Assembly: GCA_947652605.1 (NCBI GenBank)
Contig: OX393576.1
Location: 61,294,966-61,358,965, forward strand
DNA from: Elmis aenea
Lineage: Eukaryota; Arthropoda; Insecta; Coleoptera; Elmidae
Direction of reading: 5' to 3'
DNA: 64,000 bases
A program made the translations under genes and the position numbers. The notes below the pieces were generated by a model, which was given only the letters and a program-made list of their open reading frames with translations, had not been told where the DNA came from and searched no databases. How positions within the stretch are numbered: position 1 is the first letter of the stretch; each line of letters begins with the position of its first letter. Below, one piece after another: positions 25,001 to 40,000 of the stretch.

Positions 25001-28000
25001 AGTATTAGCTTAACATACGGCAGTCTCAGTCGAAATTTAGTTTCAGTTCAGATATCCAATCTAAATTACTGTCTTCAAACTTGAACATTCTGCATCGCCT
25101 AACAACTAGATTGCATCACCGCTAAACAATACTTGCTCATATTATTGGACTGGCTGAAGCTTAATTTGCTAATTGCTTCCCTTGGTGAAACACAACCAGT
25201 ATAAAAACGACAAATCTCGTTAGAAAAACCATTACTCATCTCACCAACACAATAAACGAAACAATTCCCAGCACCAATTGAACACAAGAGCAATTTCGTA
25301 TTTACATAGCGCCATAACACGAGTAGGTACATTAAAACGTCGATTATCCGAACAAATTGTATTCTTTCGGCTAATCAAGTCTTTCAGATAATCAAAGCGC
25401 ACGGGAAAGAGTATGTGGGTCTACAATTAAATTCTTGACCACAGGGTCCACACAAAAGCTAAAGCCAAAAGAAGCTTTTTTTAAACCAATGTTTTTAGAC
25501 AATTAAAGGTTCAAATGATCAAATTTTATTTTATACTACTCCCTGTAAAACCCATTTAAAAGTCAAAAGCATAAAACATAAACAATTTTAAAACATGAAT
25601 AGAAAATTTCTGTTAAAGTACTATACCAGTTTCAAAAATCTCGTCCTTTTCATCAGTAGCAATCTTGTTGTATATTTAAAAAGATTGCTACTCACAAAGA
25701 CGCGAAGGTATACAAACTGATCAAGCATTTCGGCAAGAGATCTTCGAAAAAAAAAACTTAAATCGGATCACTTAAATAATTGAAGCATTTATAACGTATT
25801 TTAGGGTCTGGTTTATTAATTTTGCTGTTTGGTAATAAGTTTTGATCGTTTTTAAAAGCAAGTTTAGAAGCCAAAATTGTTACTAAACAAACATTTTTGA
25901 ACGTACATAATTAATTATTCTTCACTTTAACAAAAGACAGTCCAAGTTACTCCTGACAATTTCATTTCAAGTAGTGCAGCATTTAATCGATGTATGCATT
26001 ATTCAATAGTTAATGCTAATTCAGCAACAGTCATGTTCGATCTAGTCGAGTAGTTGACGAGACAAATTATCACAATCATATATAAATTAGAAACAATATG
26101 TAGGCAGGCACGAGCAATAAATAATTATTTAAGATAACGAAAAGATTTTATTTCGACATAAAAATAATAAAACAGTAAAGCCTAATTATCGAATTTAGTT
26201 TTTGTTGCCCAAAAAAATCCACAACATGAATAACTAATTTGCTTTTTATTTATAATTGCCAGCAGTATAATAGCAAAAAAAAACATTGCTTCCCGTATTT
26301 GCGGTACCATATATTTACACAAAATCGAATTTCAAGAAACATTAAACAATTTTTAATTGGAATAAATTCCGCATTATGTTGTAAAACACGCCGCTTTAAT
26401 TTTAGTAATCATTACGGAAGCTAAATCAACATTCCAATTGATTTAATTAATTGATATGTTAAACAAATGTTAATTAATAGATTATATCAAAGGCGAATTA
26501 GCAGTGTGTTCACTGTTCATAGAAGTATAATTGTCGACTTAAATTCGAGGACGATCATTGAAATTTCGCTTATCATTAGAGACAGACTTTAAATTAATAA
26601 TATAAGAACACATTATAGTTATTTATCTTAGTTAAAGCAAAAAAATTGATCCATCGTTTTTTTGCCATGACTTTTTTATTGCAAAACATTGTAAAAACTT
26701 GAGCTTTTAATAATGTTATGAACTTTTTCGATAATCTATAAAAAGGTGGGATGACAAATATAGGCACCGTAAGATTAAAAAAAAACAATCAACTTAAAAA
26801 AAACTGTTTTTCAGATGTTTCAGTTTTCATGAAAACGTTACAAAACTCTTAAATCAGTCACTATATTTTATTATCATCATCATTATTATTATTAAAGATA
26901 GAGTAGGTATATGGTTTGTTTCAACCAAATTAATCAGTTATATGATAGTTTAATAATATAAAAATATTATTATTTATCATATAACTGATTAATTTGGTTA
27001 AAACGAACCGTATACTCTATATTTAATATTAATGATGATGATAATAAAATATAGTGACTATTTTACAGCCTGTGGCCGTTTGTCACAACCTAACCGCCAT
27101 TTTCTTTTGTTTTGGCAGGAATCTTCTTCAAGGTATTTTTTTTTCATCGCCGTCTCTATTTCAACTTTCCAGAGCGTTCTTGGTCTCCCTCTTTTCCTTC
27201 TTCTCGTTAGGGACCACTTATATATTTGTTTGGGTATTCTTTCTTTTTTCATTCTTTTCATGTGGTCGTACCAATTGTTTCTTTTCCACCGTATATGTTA
27301 GTGTATTTTTAATTCTTACATGGTCATGTATCGTCACACCGCAACATCTTCGCCAAAAACTGTTATCTACTGATCTCACTCTATTTTTTATTGAATTGTT
27401 CATTGTCCAAACTTCCGACCCATAGGTGACACGACTTTCAATTAACGATTTGACCTAATGTATTTTTGTTTGTTTGCTAATGTCTTTATTCCAAAGAAGC
27501 GAATTGATTTTAGAGGTAAAGGTACGCTCATTTTCTATTTTGTTCAAGATATCTTCCTGGTCTCTTCCGTCACTCGTTATAATGTTACCTAAATATTTGT
27601 AGGCTTTTGTAGTAGTGATATTTGCATCATCCAGAATCAGATCTTCTTCCTCAAATCCCACTGCCATATGTTGTGTTTTTTTCTGGGTTTATTTCTAAAC
27701 CCCAGTTTTTATATTCCTCTATAAGTTTTCTTAGCATGTACGAAGGATCCTCCATGCCCTTGGCAAAAATAATAATAATAATACCCAGTGAATATCCTTA
27801 AAACTATCCCTGCAACATTGCTTGATAAATTTTTATTTAAAAAAACACCCTGTAACTACAGTACAGCTTTCGTCAAACTATTAATTTACCCTTAACTGCT
27901 ACACTATTAAACAATTACACTTGAAATAAACTTCATTGATTTAACGATCGTCCCTGTTAATTATCCTTATCACGATGGTGCATAATTTAATGTAAACATG

Positions 28001-31000
28001 CTATAGCGGTAATTATTTATATTAATAAACAGTCCGTCAAATTAATCTACAACGCAGCTAAATTACCGCTGGAATACAATTTTCCCGCAGAAGCACGTAT
28101 TAACAAATTTGCAAATCTCAAACCGTCAACAGCTGCGCACTGCAATAATCATAATGCATAATTCAATTTAAAAATAGATAGAAGACTAATACCCTTTCAA
28201 CGGTATCCTCCACTCGACAGAAACGCGAAATTTATTGCTAGCCAAGATGTAGGTGTACTTGTATAATAATTAGTTTTGCCGCATTAGCATATTATATTGC
28301 GTATATATCATGATGTCACTTCCATTATTGGTAATTTACATTTAGATATCTCAATTAAGGTAGAAATAATTAGTGCTCGAAGATTACACTAACTTTATGG
28401 TCGTTTACTCGCAACAAATTCCTGCATATACCGGTGAACTCGATAACAACCAAATGCGGTCTTTGAAATTCTTGTCGCCGCGGACCGCTATCGATGCGTT
28501 ACTTGCACATAAAATATGCAATTTCAATACTATTATAAGCGCAATCTAGTCTTGAAATCGGTTTCATCGTGGCGTTCTTATTAATTTATAAACCAAATGC
28601 GGCTACCGGGGAATTACGTTAATACCTCATTTAAACAAACAACGTTGGTGAGTTAGATTATACGCGAACACAATTCACAAATAAACACCAAAGATTAATA
28701 ACACTAGAAATAGTAATTGGTTCGGGATTTTGCACAAGTTCCTTAAACCGATTAAATGTTTTACAGACGTGCACATGAATTTATTAAAACCAGTCAAAAT
28801 AATCTGTGAACTAAATACAATTTTTCCATAGGTCTCGTCAATAATACCTCATCAATTATGTGTTCTTAGTACTAAATATAAGCAACGTCCAGTGGTAAAT
28901 ACATTAAATAAATAAGCAACGAGAAATATGCATAAGTTCTCGCGGTCACCAATAGAGCACCTAAAAATATTTTGACGTCTTAAAACCGCACGTATTTCGT
29001 AAATTAAGTACATATTTTAAATTTAAATTATGGCTCCAGATAAAGTTCACTTGGGTCATTGAATTTTTTTTCATTAAATTTAACTGAATCTAACGCAGAA
29101 GCAAAGCGAATGTTTAAATAAGCGCATGGAGAAGGCTGTATTGGTCAAACAACAGTTGAAAACTGGTACAAAGAGTTTGAAAACGGTGAAACTAGCTCTG
29201 AAAACAAACCCAGAAGCGCAGGTGATGATGCTCTACAACCCTCCTAGATGATGGCTCTACACAATTAACAAATGAATTGGCTAAACAGCTAGGGATTAAT
29301 CCGTCAAGTGTCTTACGCAAGCTTCATGCAATGGAAAAGATCCAAAAAGTTGAGAAATGGGTCCCTCATTAGTTATCAGACCGCAACGGTAACCAGAGAT
29401 TGACGACAAGCATCGCCCTTCTTGCCCGGCACAAAAAAAATCTTTTCTCATTGATAAAAGAAACCATCTTGCAATTGAAATGGGCAGTATTGCCTCATGC
29501 AGCTTATTCACCCGATATAACTCCTTCAAATTTTTACCCATTTCGATATTTGCAACACACATTGGCTAGTAAACGGTTCAGTAACTCTGAAGAAGTGCGA
29601 AATTGCATCAAGGAGTACCTACATCGATTTAAAGGAAGAAGAGTTTTTTCGAAGTGGTATTCAACTTTTGCCTGAAAAATAGCAAAAAAATTATGGATGC
29701 TGATAGGCAGTATTTCACTGTTTGAAATATTACTGTGTTTCTTGTATATCCGTATAAAAAACCGCGAGAACTTATGCATAGCCCTTATGTAGACAAATAT
29801 TCACTTGTTTTAAGCTTGCTATAAACATTTTAAAGATTTAACCTTTATGATGTAATTTTTGACCAATTTATTTCAATAATCGATTTTTCCAGCGGACGTG
29901 CTTGCGCTAATACATGAACTGGTTTAGGCACATGCGACAATTATGGACTAATAAATGTGTTAATCGCGCCGTAACGCTTTAACGACATGCTGAACTACAA
30001 ATGGCATAAAAATGTACGCATCGCAAGTGTAAACAATTAAAGAAACCAGTACTGCGTGGGACTGGCAAGGCGAGGCATAGCTACTAGAGGCCACATTACT
30101 TGTGAACAGCGCATGCGTGTAAAAATTCCAGCGCTAGTTCTTGCCTTCGTTCGTGAACTGTTTTAAACGCCCACAAATTAATTCATGAACTGATTCGATA
30201 ACTGCTGGAACAGCCGACTATCCGTTCGATGAACTATCACAACGTGATATTAATACTGCACATAATCTGATCGTAAATAGCCTTGCTGGAAAAAAACTAA
30301 TAATAAGTAGCAAAGCGGTTTTTTTCTACATTTTCATGTGTCAAAAAGCGTTTTAGAAATACGTTTTGTTTTGTACTGAAAAAAGTTGGTTAGCTTTAGG
30401 TTTTCGGTTCAGGACATCGAATCACAGATAATTATAGGTTAGGTTCTGAATAGGTTTCCGCTTCAGATTCAGGTCCCTGCTTGTATTAATAAAGCCCTAA
30501 GGGATAAGACCATTTGATAAAGTTGTTCTTCGACAAATCTTCTGCATGCATTAGTTGCAAATTGTTCAGGGTTAAAAATGTTGTGTTAAGTATAGTTATA
30601 AATTTCAATTAATTTATTTATGCACTGATTCAGGCACCAAACTTTTTCCGCCCGCAAAAAATTTTGTCGTCACTTATTTGCGATCTGAGACATTCTCTTG
30701 CAAGTAAGACGTAATGGTTTAATAATAACAGCACAAGTTCGAAATGTCCTGTTCTTGTTTCATAATATTTAACAGCGCTAGATACAACCATAGTACAACT
30801 TGTAAGAAAGTAATCGATTTAGGTAATGCATATCTCATTTTTCCTCGGAGACGTACGCCAGTCGTCTACGTATTAACGTTTTTACAAATTAATTGCTTTA
30901 AGATCGATGGATGGGCAAGCACAGCCGACATCACAGAACAAGTCTTATACAGTAGTTAGTTACAGCGCTATTAATTAAACCCGGTTGTCAGATAACAGAC

Positions 31001-34000
31001 TACAATAAAACGCAAACGTACACATACACCAAGACTTTTCAATACCTGGCCATTCGCTCAACTCAAACGCTGTTACACACGTACTAAACCTAAACACACA
31101 ATTATATAACTTAAACTTCCAGGAAACTTCAAAATTGTTCTATGAAAACCGAATAATTCACATACCGCTCGCTGTATTCGTACCTACAGCCGCGTCCGCT
31201 TTTTATTCGCGATATAGACATAAGAAGAAAGCGGTCACGACAAGAAAATTATTGAAGATAATAACCATAATCGCATGCAGTAGAAGCCTGTGGACTATAC
31301 TTGGGACATTAAGTCGCTAAGAAACTTAAACGTTAAGTTTAAATGGCCACTATGCACGTCATAAATTTACCCCTAAAAAAGTAATATCTACTTCATGTAT
31401 CTGCCCATACGTCTAAATTGAGTTGCAAGTCCTTTTCGCTTTTAGCTAATAGCACCACATCATCTGCAAAGGCTAATTCTGTTAAGTATATATTGGTTTT
31501 AAATTATTCCAACCCCAGTAGGCTTTCTTTGTGTTTTGCTTACATTGTTTAATTATTTTATCCATAAGAATTATAAAGAGCAGTGGACTTATTGTGCCTC
31601 ATTGTCTTACTCCCACTGTTGTTATAAATTTCTGGGAACTGCTGTTATGAGTTCGCACATAATTTCTACTACTCTTATATAAACTCTTGATGGCGTTTAA
31701 TAATTAATTCTCCTCCCACTCTACTTTGTTTCAATATCTTCCAGATCTTTTCCCTTCGCACTCCATCGAAGGCTTTAGAAAGATCGATTAAAATGTTCCA
31801 TTGTTTTTTCACTTAACTGTCAACGTAAAAATTAGATCCTGCGTGCTTCTACCTGGTCTAAAGCCACATTGCATTGCGCCTCTTCCAAATTTCTTTCGAA
31901 ATATTTCCTTAATCTCTCCGCCAAAATTCTTTCGTATAATTTTTCTACTACAATAAGTAGAGATATGCCTTTATAGTTTTCGCATTTTTTACTATCGCCA
32001 GTATTGAATATCGGTAATATAACAGATGCCTCCCAGTCCCTTAGAATCTTTTTCCTGCCATTCTTTATTTACTATTCTTAGCAGCATTTTCTTTCTATCT
32101 ACTCCCATGTACTTAATCATTTCAGGTAAAATACCATCATGACCTTCTGCTTTTCCAATTTTTATTTTATGTATCGCTCTATCCAACTCATCTTCGGTTA
32201 TTTCTTGCTAATATTCTTGTTCCACTGTTTCGTATTCCTCCTGCCATTGCTCTTCTTTCTCATCATTTATTATGTTATCACTTTCCAATAACTCCTTAAA
32301 ATAATTTTCCCATCTTTCGATAAATTCTTTTACTGTTTTCAGTATTTTCCTTGTTATAAAAATATACGATCCACAAAATTTTACAGGAAACACAACCCGG
32401 AAAATTCATTCAAATGATTTTAAAACCTTACATCTACATCAATCAAACATCAAACAACAATTGCGGATAATTTACTGGTACACGTTTTTAAAAAGATCAA
32501 CGGCATACCAACATGTAGCCGTCGCCACGAAGAATCAATAATAAATTCGGTAACCACGCCTTGGAAATTTGTAATTTGTGATGGGAATTGTAATGTTTGT
32601 GATAATGCATGTGGGTATTATGCAGTATATTAGCTGTACGAAGTCCAATTACTCTAGCGGGTGTTGTAATTGAAAGCAGTTTTTTTTGTACCTGCAGCAT
32701 CTATTACATTTAAGTATCCTTTAACAATGCTCTAGATTAACATTTTGATGAGAGATAATTAGTAATTAGTGTAACGTTATATGACATGCACGAGCCTGTG
32801 TCTGTGAGCTTATTGTATGCAGATGAAATATGTGCAGAGCAGTTCGTTATACGTATCTGGTTGGCGAGTGGACGAGGTAAAGTACTAGCGGGGCTGCCCC
32901 ATTTATCAAATTGGATCTCCACAATCTATCTACGCCTTTCAATCAACTTTAAAGAAAGGATTTAATAACACTCTGCACTTTATAAAGCTTTTAGAATATT
33001 TTCATAGTCCTCTTTACTGCGATGATAAATTTCGCTTCGTGGCGGAGTTTACGTGGTAAGCACATGTCACCAAAGAAAAGTGTAAACATTCATTTTTTTA
33101 AATAAATGAGAGTTTGCCGTAATGTTTTATAGATGCAACTATAAAATTCTTTAAAAGAGAGACCATTATTTTATATTATCTTGGGTGTGCAACTACTTTT
33201 TATTATGTTATACCTGCCATTATCTGTTAATGGCGTTTTTTTCTACGATGATGACGTAACTGTGAAGAAATAACGTTATGAAGGTGAATATAACCCACTC
33301 AAAAAAAGCCAAAATAAAGAAAAAAGCGGTGTAGAAAAGAAGGGAAAAAGAATAAAGAGAAATACGTTTTTTTTTTTAATACTACACGAGACCTTAAAGT
33401 TTGTGCTTTCAATCATACCCTGGTCAGAATCGAACTGAAGTCATGGGCATCCAAAAAACCTGCACCTAAAAAGCTAAATTGCCGAGAATTGCTCTCGCTT
33501 ATTTTGCAAATACTTTTATATACTTAATAAAATTAACGTTGAATAAGTCTCGATTCGCATCTAACCTGATTTTAACTGCATAATAACTAAACTATCTATA
33601 AGCTAGGTCTAACGCAAATTAATATGTATATTTATCTGTAAAGAATTCTTAGTCCATACATCAGTACATGGTAATTATAATAGCTGCGCCCTAAGGACAG
33701 GAAGTTCACATGCTGTAAGCTACTCGACAGGTACCTGCCTCATAACATCATCACATGCATCTAACGATGTTATGTATTCAACATTAATGTTAATTTCTAG
33801 AACTCATACAGCTATGCATGACATTATTTGAAATTTAAATCGAACTATTTGTAAGTATATTTATATCAGCTCATACGTCTAGCAAACTTGTAACTTGTTA
33901 AGCGCAGATACAAATCGCTTGGAGTGCCTCGACGGAATTATTTAATCATTTTCTTGTGATGAAGCGATTTTTGGTATTCGTTTAATGCGCTGTACAAAGG

Positions 34001-37000
34001 TCATGTAATACCATAGTCGCAGTTAGTTTTAGTGGATAATAATTTATCGTTTACGCATTTCCGTCATCTAATATGGTGGAATTTGTTTGCTTGTTAAACA
34101 AATTTCGTTTTGCTCGAACGGTTGTATTTGCATATAAATACATTATTATTAATTATACATCCCCTTTTAAACTACTAATGGATAAAATAATTAAGAAGCG
34201 CGAAAAAAAACCTACTGGGGTAGGAATAAACTGAAACCAAAATCTTTAACAGAACTGACCTTTTCAAATGATGTGGTGTTATTAGCTAAAAACGAAAAAA
34301 ATTTGCTACATAAATTAGGGGTATGGACAGATTAAGAAGATACAATATATCTAAGCATCAACATAAAAAAGACAAAGAGGGAGTAACCCCACGGCCCACC
34401 CGCTAAAAGCTTTAGGCCAGATGAGATGAGGAAAAAATGACAATGAGACTACGACTGCCAGCTAATAACCCCAATGTATTTAGTTGTTAGAAAATGCATG
34501 TTAATTATTTTTTAATTCACACTTTAACGATGGCTAACTGTCCTTCGGTCATTTTTCTCTCAATTGTCCACCGATGTATTCACACTATGTATTGCAAGAT
34601 CCCAAGCACTGTTTGAAAATCCTGCAACATTCGTACATTTATATAAATTATTGCTTCCAACTGAACAGTAGTTTCTGCCGTTATACGGTTATTAAACTCG
34701 GGCAACAATTTGACCGTTCGGCTAACAGATCCCTTACAGCGATCACCTACCCCAAGGCTCCTGTAGTGTAGCAGACGTTTTGTACATTCTATCACTTCCC
34801 TACCCTAAAGCTATTTGCCCTATGCTAGACTCTTAATCATAACTTTCATTAACTCCACACGGCCACTTACTACTGACCAATGGTGTAGCAGAAATTTATC
34901 GATGAAGAACGATCCAATACAAAAATTAATTAAACCATTCCAATTCCATCATTAGTCGATTGTAACTAAAATAAACTGGGCGCAAATATGTAGAGTATCT
35001 ACGAGAAAGTTGTATGGGTTAAGAAGCGGGAATTATTTAAAAAAAAACTCATTAGAGAAAAGCGCTATAAACTTTTCTTCCACGGTAGACGATTGATTTT
35101 TTCTTGTTCTTCGGAAGCTTTTGCGAACGAAAAAATTATCAATAATACAGCAATCATATTTTAAGCTGAAGTTCGCAACTTTAACCGATAATAAATGTCA
35201 AAAGCGCAGATAAATTTGTCAGTTTTAAAGGTAAAATCACATTTCAACGTTTTTAATACGTGCTATAAAAATTGTAAGTGCGCCGGATCGCTTTTAATGG
35301 TAATTTTACGGCTACACCTTTGGCTCCCGTTTCGATTTCATAGCCCATTCATCGCTCGTCTACACACTTTACTGCTGTACGGCTCTCAAGAAAAACTGAA
35401 AGTTGTGTGCGAAAATTAACGAAGCAGATGTTTGACAGAGCGATTGAGCGAAATAATTGTGCAGCTTTTTTCAATCGCCATTATAACAAAATTAAACAAT
35501 ATCGGCGAGTTATTTAATTTCTGCAATTATGTTTTTAGCGTGAAATTAGGTTCGCGGCGTTCTGAGAAGCTCACTTTTCTGTCACGATTGTTAGAGGCAG
35601 CCATAAGTTTTTCGATATTTAAATAATCGTCCTTTCGCTTTCTGCTGTTCATTTGTATTCAATATGTACGGCTGCAGACTCGATGTTAATTTGTTAAAAA
35701 GTTAATGATCCAATAAGAAAGACAGTAAATTTAACAACTACAAAAGGAAGATAATCTACGAATAACTCGCAATTGCAGAGTGCTTTAGCCCTTTATATCC
35801 GATAGACGTGAGCTGAAGACGAAATTCTAAGCTCACGGCAAACCACGGGATTTCTAACGTTCGGCAAAATCAAACAATATGCAACTTTGAAATGTCCAGC
35901 TTGGCTATGCATATTAATGTTACTAAACTGTACTTTCGCCAGATTTAACTGAAAATCGATAGTAATTTATGGTCTACGATATTTTCTACCTCAAAGCTTT
36001 TAGCGTATTTTAACTTACAATTAATATAGGTAATTAAGGGTAATTAAAAATCACTCGACTTGTTTTCTAAGGATCTCATGTAGGAATGCTATAAAGATAA
36101 ATAAAGGTTGCTCCTAATAAAGAGAAAATGATCTTGGAAATTTTCTAGCATTTCCACAAGACATTCTACTGAAAAAATAGGTAAACGATATTACATATTA
36201 AAAATATAATCATTCAATAATTTAAGCAATTATTGCCTTACAATAATTATTCCACAAAAAAAGCGACACACAGTAAAAACTTATTTATATAAATAAATTA
36301 ATCGTTTAATGCATTCAAGCATTTATGAAATATTTTTCAAGGATTTCAAATCTTATTTCATATTTGACCTGTTTTTCGAAAGGGGTAAAGTCACATTTAT
36401 GTTATTTTGAGATATTAAATATTTTGAATTTTAATGTGCATACAAATATTTATGCTAGTATAGAAAAATTACACTTATATTTGTTTTCTCGGTTACTTAT
36501 ATTTTTCTCAGTATGTATACATAATTTCCAGTGCCGGCTTTCTGTATAGGCTGAGTAGACCCGGACTTGGGGCCCCGCACCCTAGGAGGGGGGGGCGTGC
36601 AAGATCCTGAGGTATATTGACATTAATATTTATAAAATACATAAGTAATTGGTAAGTAAAATCAAACATTCTGAAATACAAGTATAAATAATGTATGTAA
36701 CGTACTTCACATAAAAGTTTATTCATATATTGATTGAAACATGGTGATCAAGAGGAGTAATGAAGTCTCTGGACATTTCACTTTGTTTTAAATTTTAAAA
36801 TAACTGTGCTCAACTGGGGGTGGTATATACGGAAGCAAATCCATCATTATGCCATTTTCTAATAAATGTATTTACACTTCTGTTCAGCAATAAAATTTTT
36901 ATTGACAAAAATAATAATGATGTTGAAAGAAACATTTGTACAGTATTTCCTTAAAACCAATAAACGTCTTTTTAAAGAAAAGTATTTTGCTCCACATTAA

Positions 37001-40000
37001 ATTAGAAGTACTTGCATTGAGTTTAACATCTCAATCACTACATTATTAAGCATACGTAATGAATTATTAATTACAACTCTACGCAAACTTGGTGAAACTA
37101 CGCCATTTAACTATTTCTGTTACATTTCGAAAATAAAACGAAAATGCGCTGATTAAGACATAACGTATGAGAACTAATTTAAAATCAATTATGTACCGAC
37201 AAAGCGCACAGTACTTAAATCATTTTATTTCGCTTAAGAGCTAAAAACTACGAACGGCATTAGTTAATGTAGAAACTTTACTGGCTTTTTATGTCTTAAT
37301 ATGTACTGTAAAACGCTAGGGGTACGTAGGTGAAGCGTACATTTATTAATAAACGCTTTATGAGAGTTGGATCGCCCAAAAAAATTGAATAATAACAGTA
37401 ATAATATCATGTGGTATATGTACCCACAAACGCTTTCACAGGTATAACCAACAATTACATTCATAAACGTCTTTAACAACGCTCGCAATTAGAAAGTTAT
37501 AGACAGGTAAACATGCACCAGGAAATTAATACGACGTTGCTCGAGGATGGGCAATTTTCATCTGACCTGTAATTTAGAAAAAAAAAATATGTTTGTGTTA
37601 TACAAACATACCTAACTGTGGACAAAACTAAGTCAAATCTCCAGAATTGTAAGCGTTTCTCGATTTAAAAAAAAGCGGGCATGTTTTATTGTTATAACTT
37701 AATACGTTACTGGCTGTAACAAGGGTTTAATGAACGTTAAAATCCATCATAATCTTTCGCTGGATGCCAAAAAGATCATTTTTGACAGTTATAGGTGTAA
37801 CATTGTGGATTTGCATTGTCTAACAACAAAAAAAAGGCTATTGTTATCATTTAAATAAAGCCGTAACAAAAGATATTATGATACTAAAATGCGGTTTAAA
37901 TAGTGTACAATTAACCTGTCAAAAATACAACAAATGAAGTGCTAAATGTTTGCAGCATAATCATAGGTTGGCCCATTTGTTTAAAGAAAACAAAAGTGAA
38001 AAATACAAAGAGCTATTTTATATCACTCAGTGCGAAGGCTGATGTTTTCATAATAATCAAACTTTTTTAAATTACATATAACATGTATGAAAAAAGGTGT
38101 TGTACTCAGTTATCTTTTTCAGAAATAGTCTATCAGGAAATTTTGTTTAAGTATATTGGAAAAAATGTCGGTTATGACTCTATTAGGATTATCATAGAAA
38201 GATAAAGGCTATTTTTTAAAGCAAAAAATAATTCATGATATAAGAATTTATTTGAAGTAAAAAATTACCATTTTAATGGATAAAAAGCTGGATTAGGCAA
38301 AATTTGATTTCCCTTTTTACAACTAATTTAATCATTATTCACACTGCATTATATCTTCTGAACAGCGTCATTCAAAAAGTATCAAAAAATGAAAAAGTTT
38401 TTTACTAGAAATATCTCAGAAACTTTTTTTCCTGATAAAAGTTGGTGGTTGACTTGAAACTAATTAAAACGTTTAAAAAAAATCACAAAAGTATATACGA
38501 TGCCACATTTAAGCGATTTCAGAAATATTCACAAGAGTAAGGAAGTCTTATTTTAAGAGTTACAAAAAAAACACTTTATAGGGAAAGATCGTTTAAAATT
38601 CAAAAACACGACCAAACGTGAAATAGGACTTTAAAATTTCAATTTTTATTTTCGAAGCAATTTTAACATCCAAAACGTGTCCTTAATTTAAGAATTTTAA
38701 AAAAGTTAAAAAAACGTTAAAATTTAAAAATATTACTCAATATAAAATACCGTTTTTCTTTAATTTATTTTAAAACTCTTAAAATAAGGGCACTTTTAAT
38801 CTTGCGAATATTTCCAAAATCGCTAAGAGCTAGGTTCGTATGAATTTTCATCGGGCTTTTTTTAACGTAAAACTCGTTTTACACCATGCACCAACTTTTC
38901 TCAAGGATAAAATTTTCCGAAAAATCGATAATACAAAACTTTTCCATTAGTTAAAAATTTTTTAATGTTGACACTACAATGAAATTCAAAAATGAAATTT
39001 CGTATTGTCATATTTTTGATTGCTATACAATTTTCTTTTGCAAGTCTTAAAATAGGGGCACTTTACTTTTGCGAATATTTTTAAAATTGTTAAAATCTAG
39101 TGTCATAAATTCTTTTTCATCTTTAAAATTAGTTTTAGGTCATGCATCAACTTTTATCAAAAAGAAAATTTTCTGAGAAATCGATAATAAAAAACTTTTC
39201 CAATTGTTGCAGACTTTTTGAATGAGACTGTAAATCTTTTGGCCCTAAAATTAAAAATTATTATGAAAATTTACAAAGTAAATCTACCGGAATGCGCAAG
39301 GTTGCCACACGTCCTACTGTCGGTAGGACAGTCTTACAAGTACGATAGATATCCTACGTCCTACACGCAAGCGTAATTGTCCTACATTGTACATGGCGAT
39401 AATTTTTAAACAAATACGCGTTAAGCACATTTCAGTTGTGCGAGGTTTTTTTTTTTGCTCCACAACAAAATGACCCATGCTTTCCAAAAATGTCCTACAT
39501 TGACCATCTCAACATGTGGCAACCCTAGGAATGCGTCTCTAAAGAACATTCTTGTAGACACTTTATTTCTCTCCGATCTATAAGAAGCCAATAGGCCATA
39601 TTTCCGGCCTATTTTACTAGCGGTTGTTTAAGCGGGTGGAAGTAAAACGTGCATTTAATTTATGTATATGTGACGCCTGACGTTAATTTGTGAAAAAAAA
39701 AAGTTTGATGTTAATCATGAATTTAATTTAAAAAATCAGCTGATTTAAATCGTGATTTAAATTAGGCCAACCCTGATAAAAAAAAACATATCGAAAACCA
39801 TAAATAAAGTGACAGCCGCAAAACGGGGCAGGTAGAAATTCACTCCATCGTGGTATTTACTTTTAATGTAGCAAATAACAATACGCTCAGCATGAAAGAT
39901 ATATGCATACGTTGAAGTGTGGTATTGTTTGAAGAACACGGCCTAGGGTCGTTGTACTATAAGAACCATCAACAATCAATGGCTATGAGATACGGAGCAG

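Noticed and set aside
27060..32390. LINE fragments at 27.06-27.78 kb and 31.39-32.39 kb as two halves of one element split by an insertion
   Set aside because: Both are minus strand and in the right order, but both contain the segment around the ADD box (IIIFAKGMEDPS and FADDVVLLAKSEKD) with different sequence, so they are separate copies of different subfamilies.
33420..33490. A functional tRNA gene on the minus strand
   Set aside because: A-box and B-box match, but the acceptor and anticodon stems do not pair; a SINE head explains it better.
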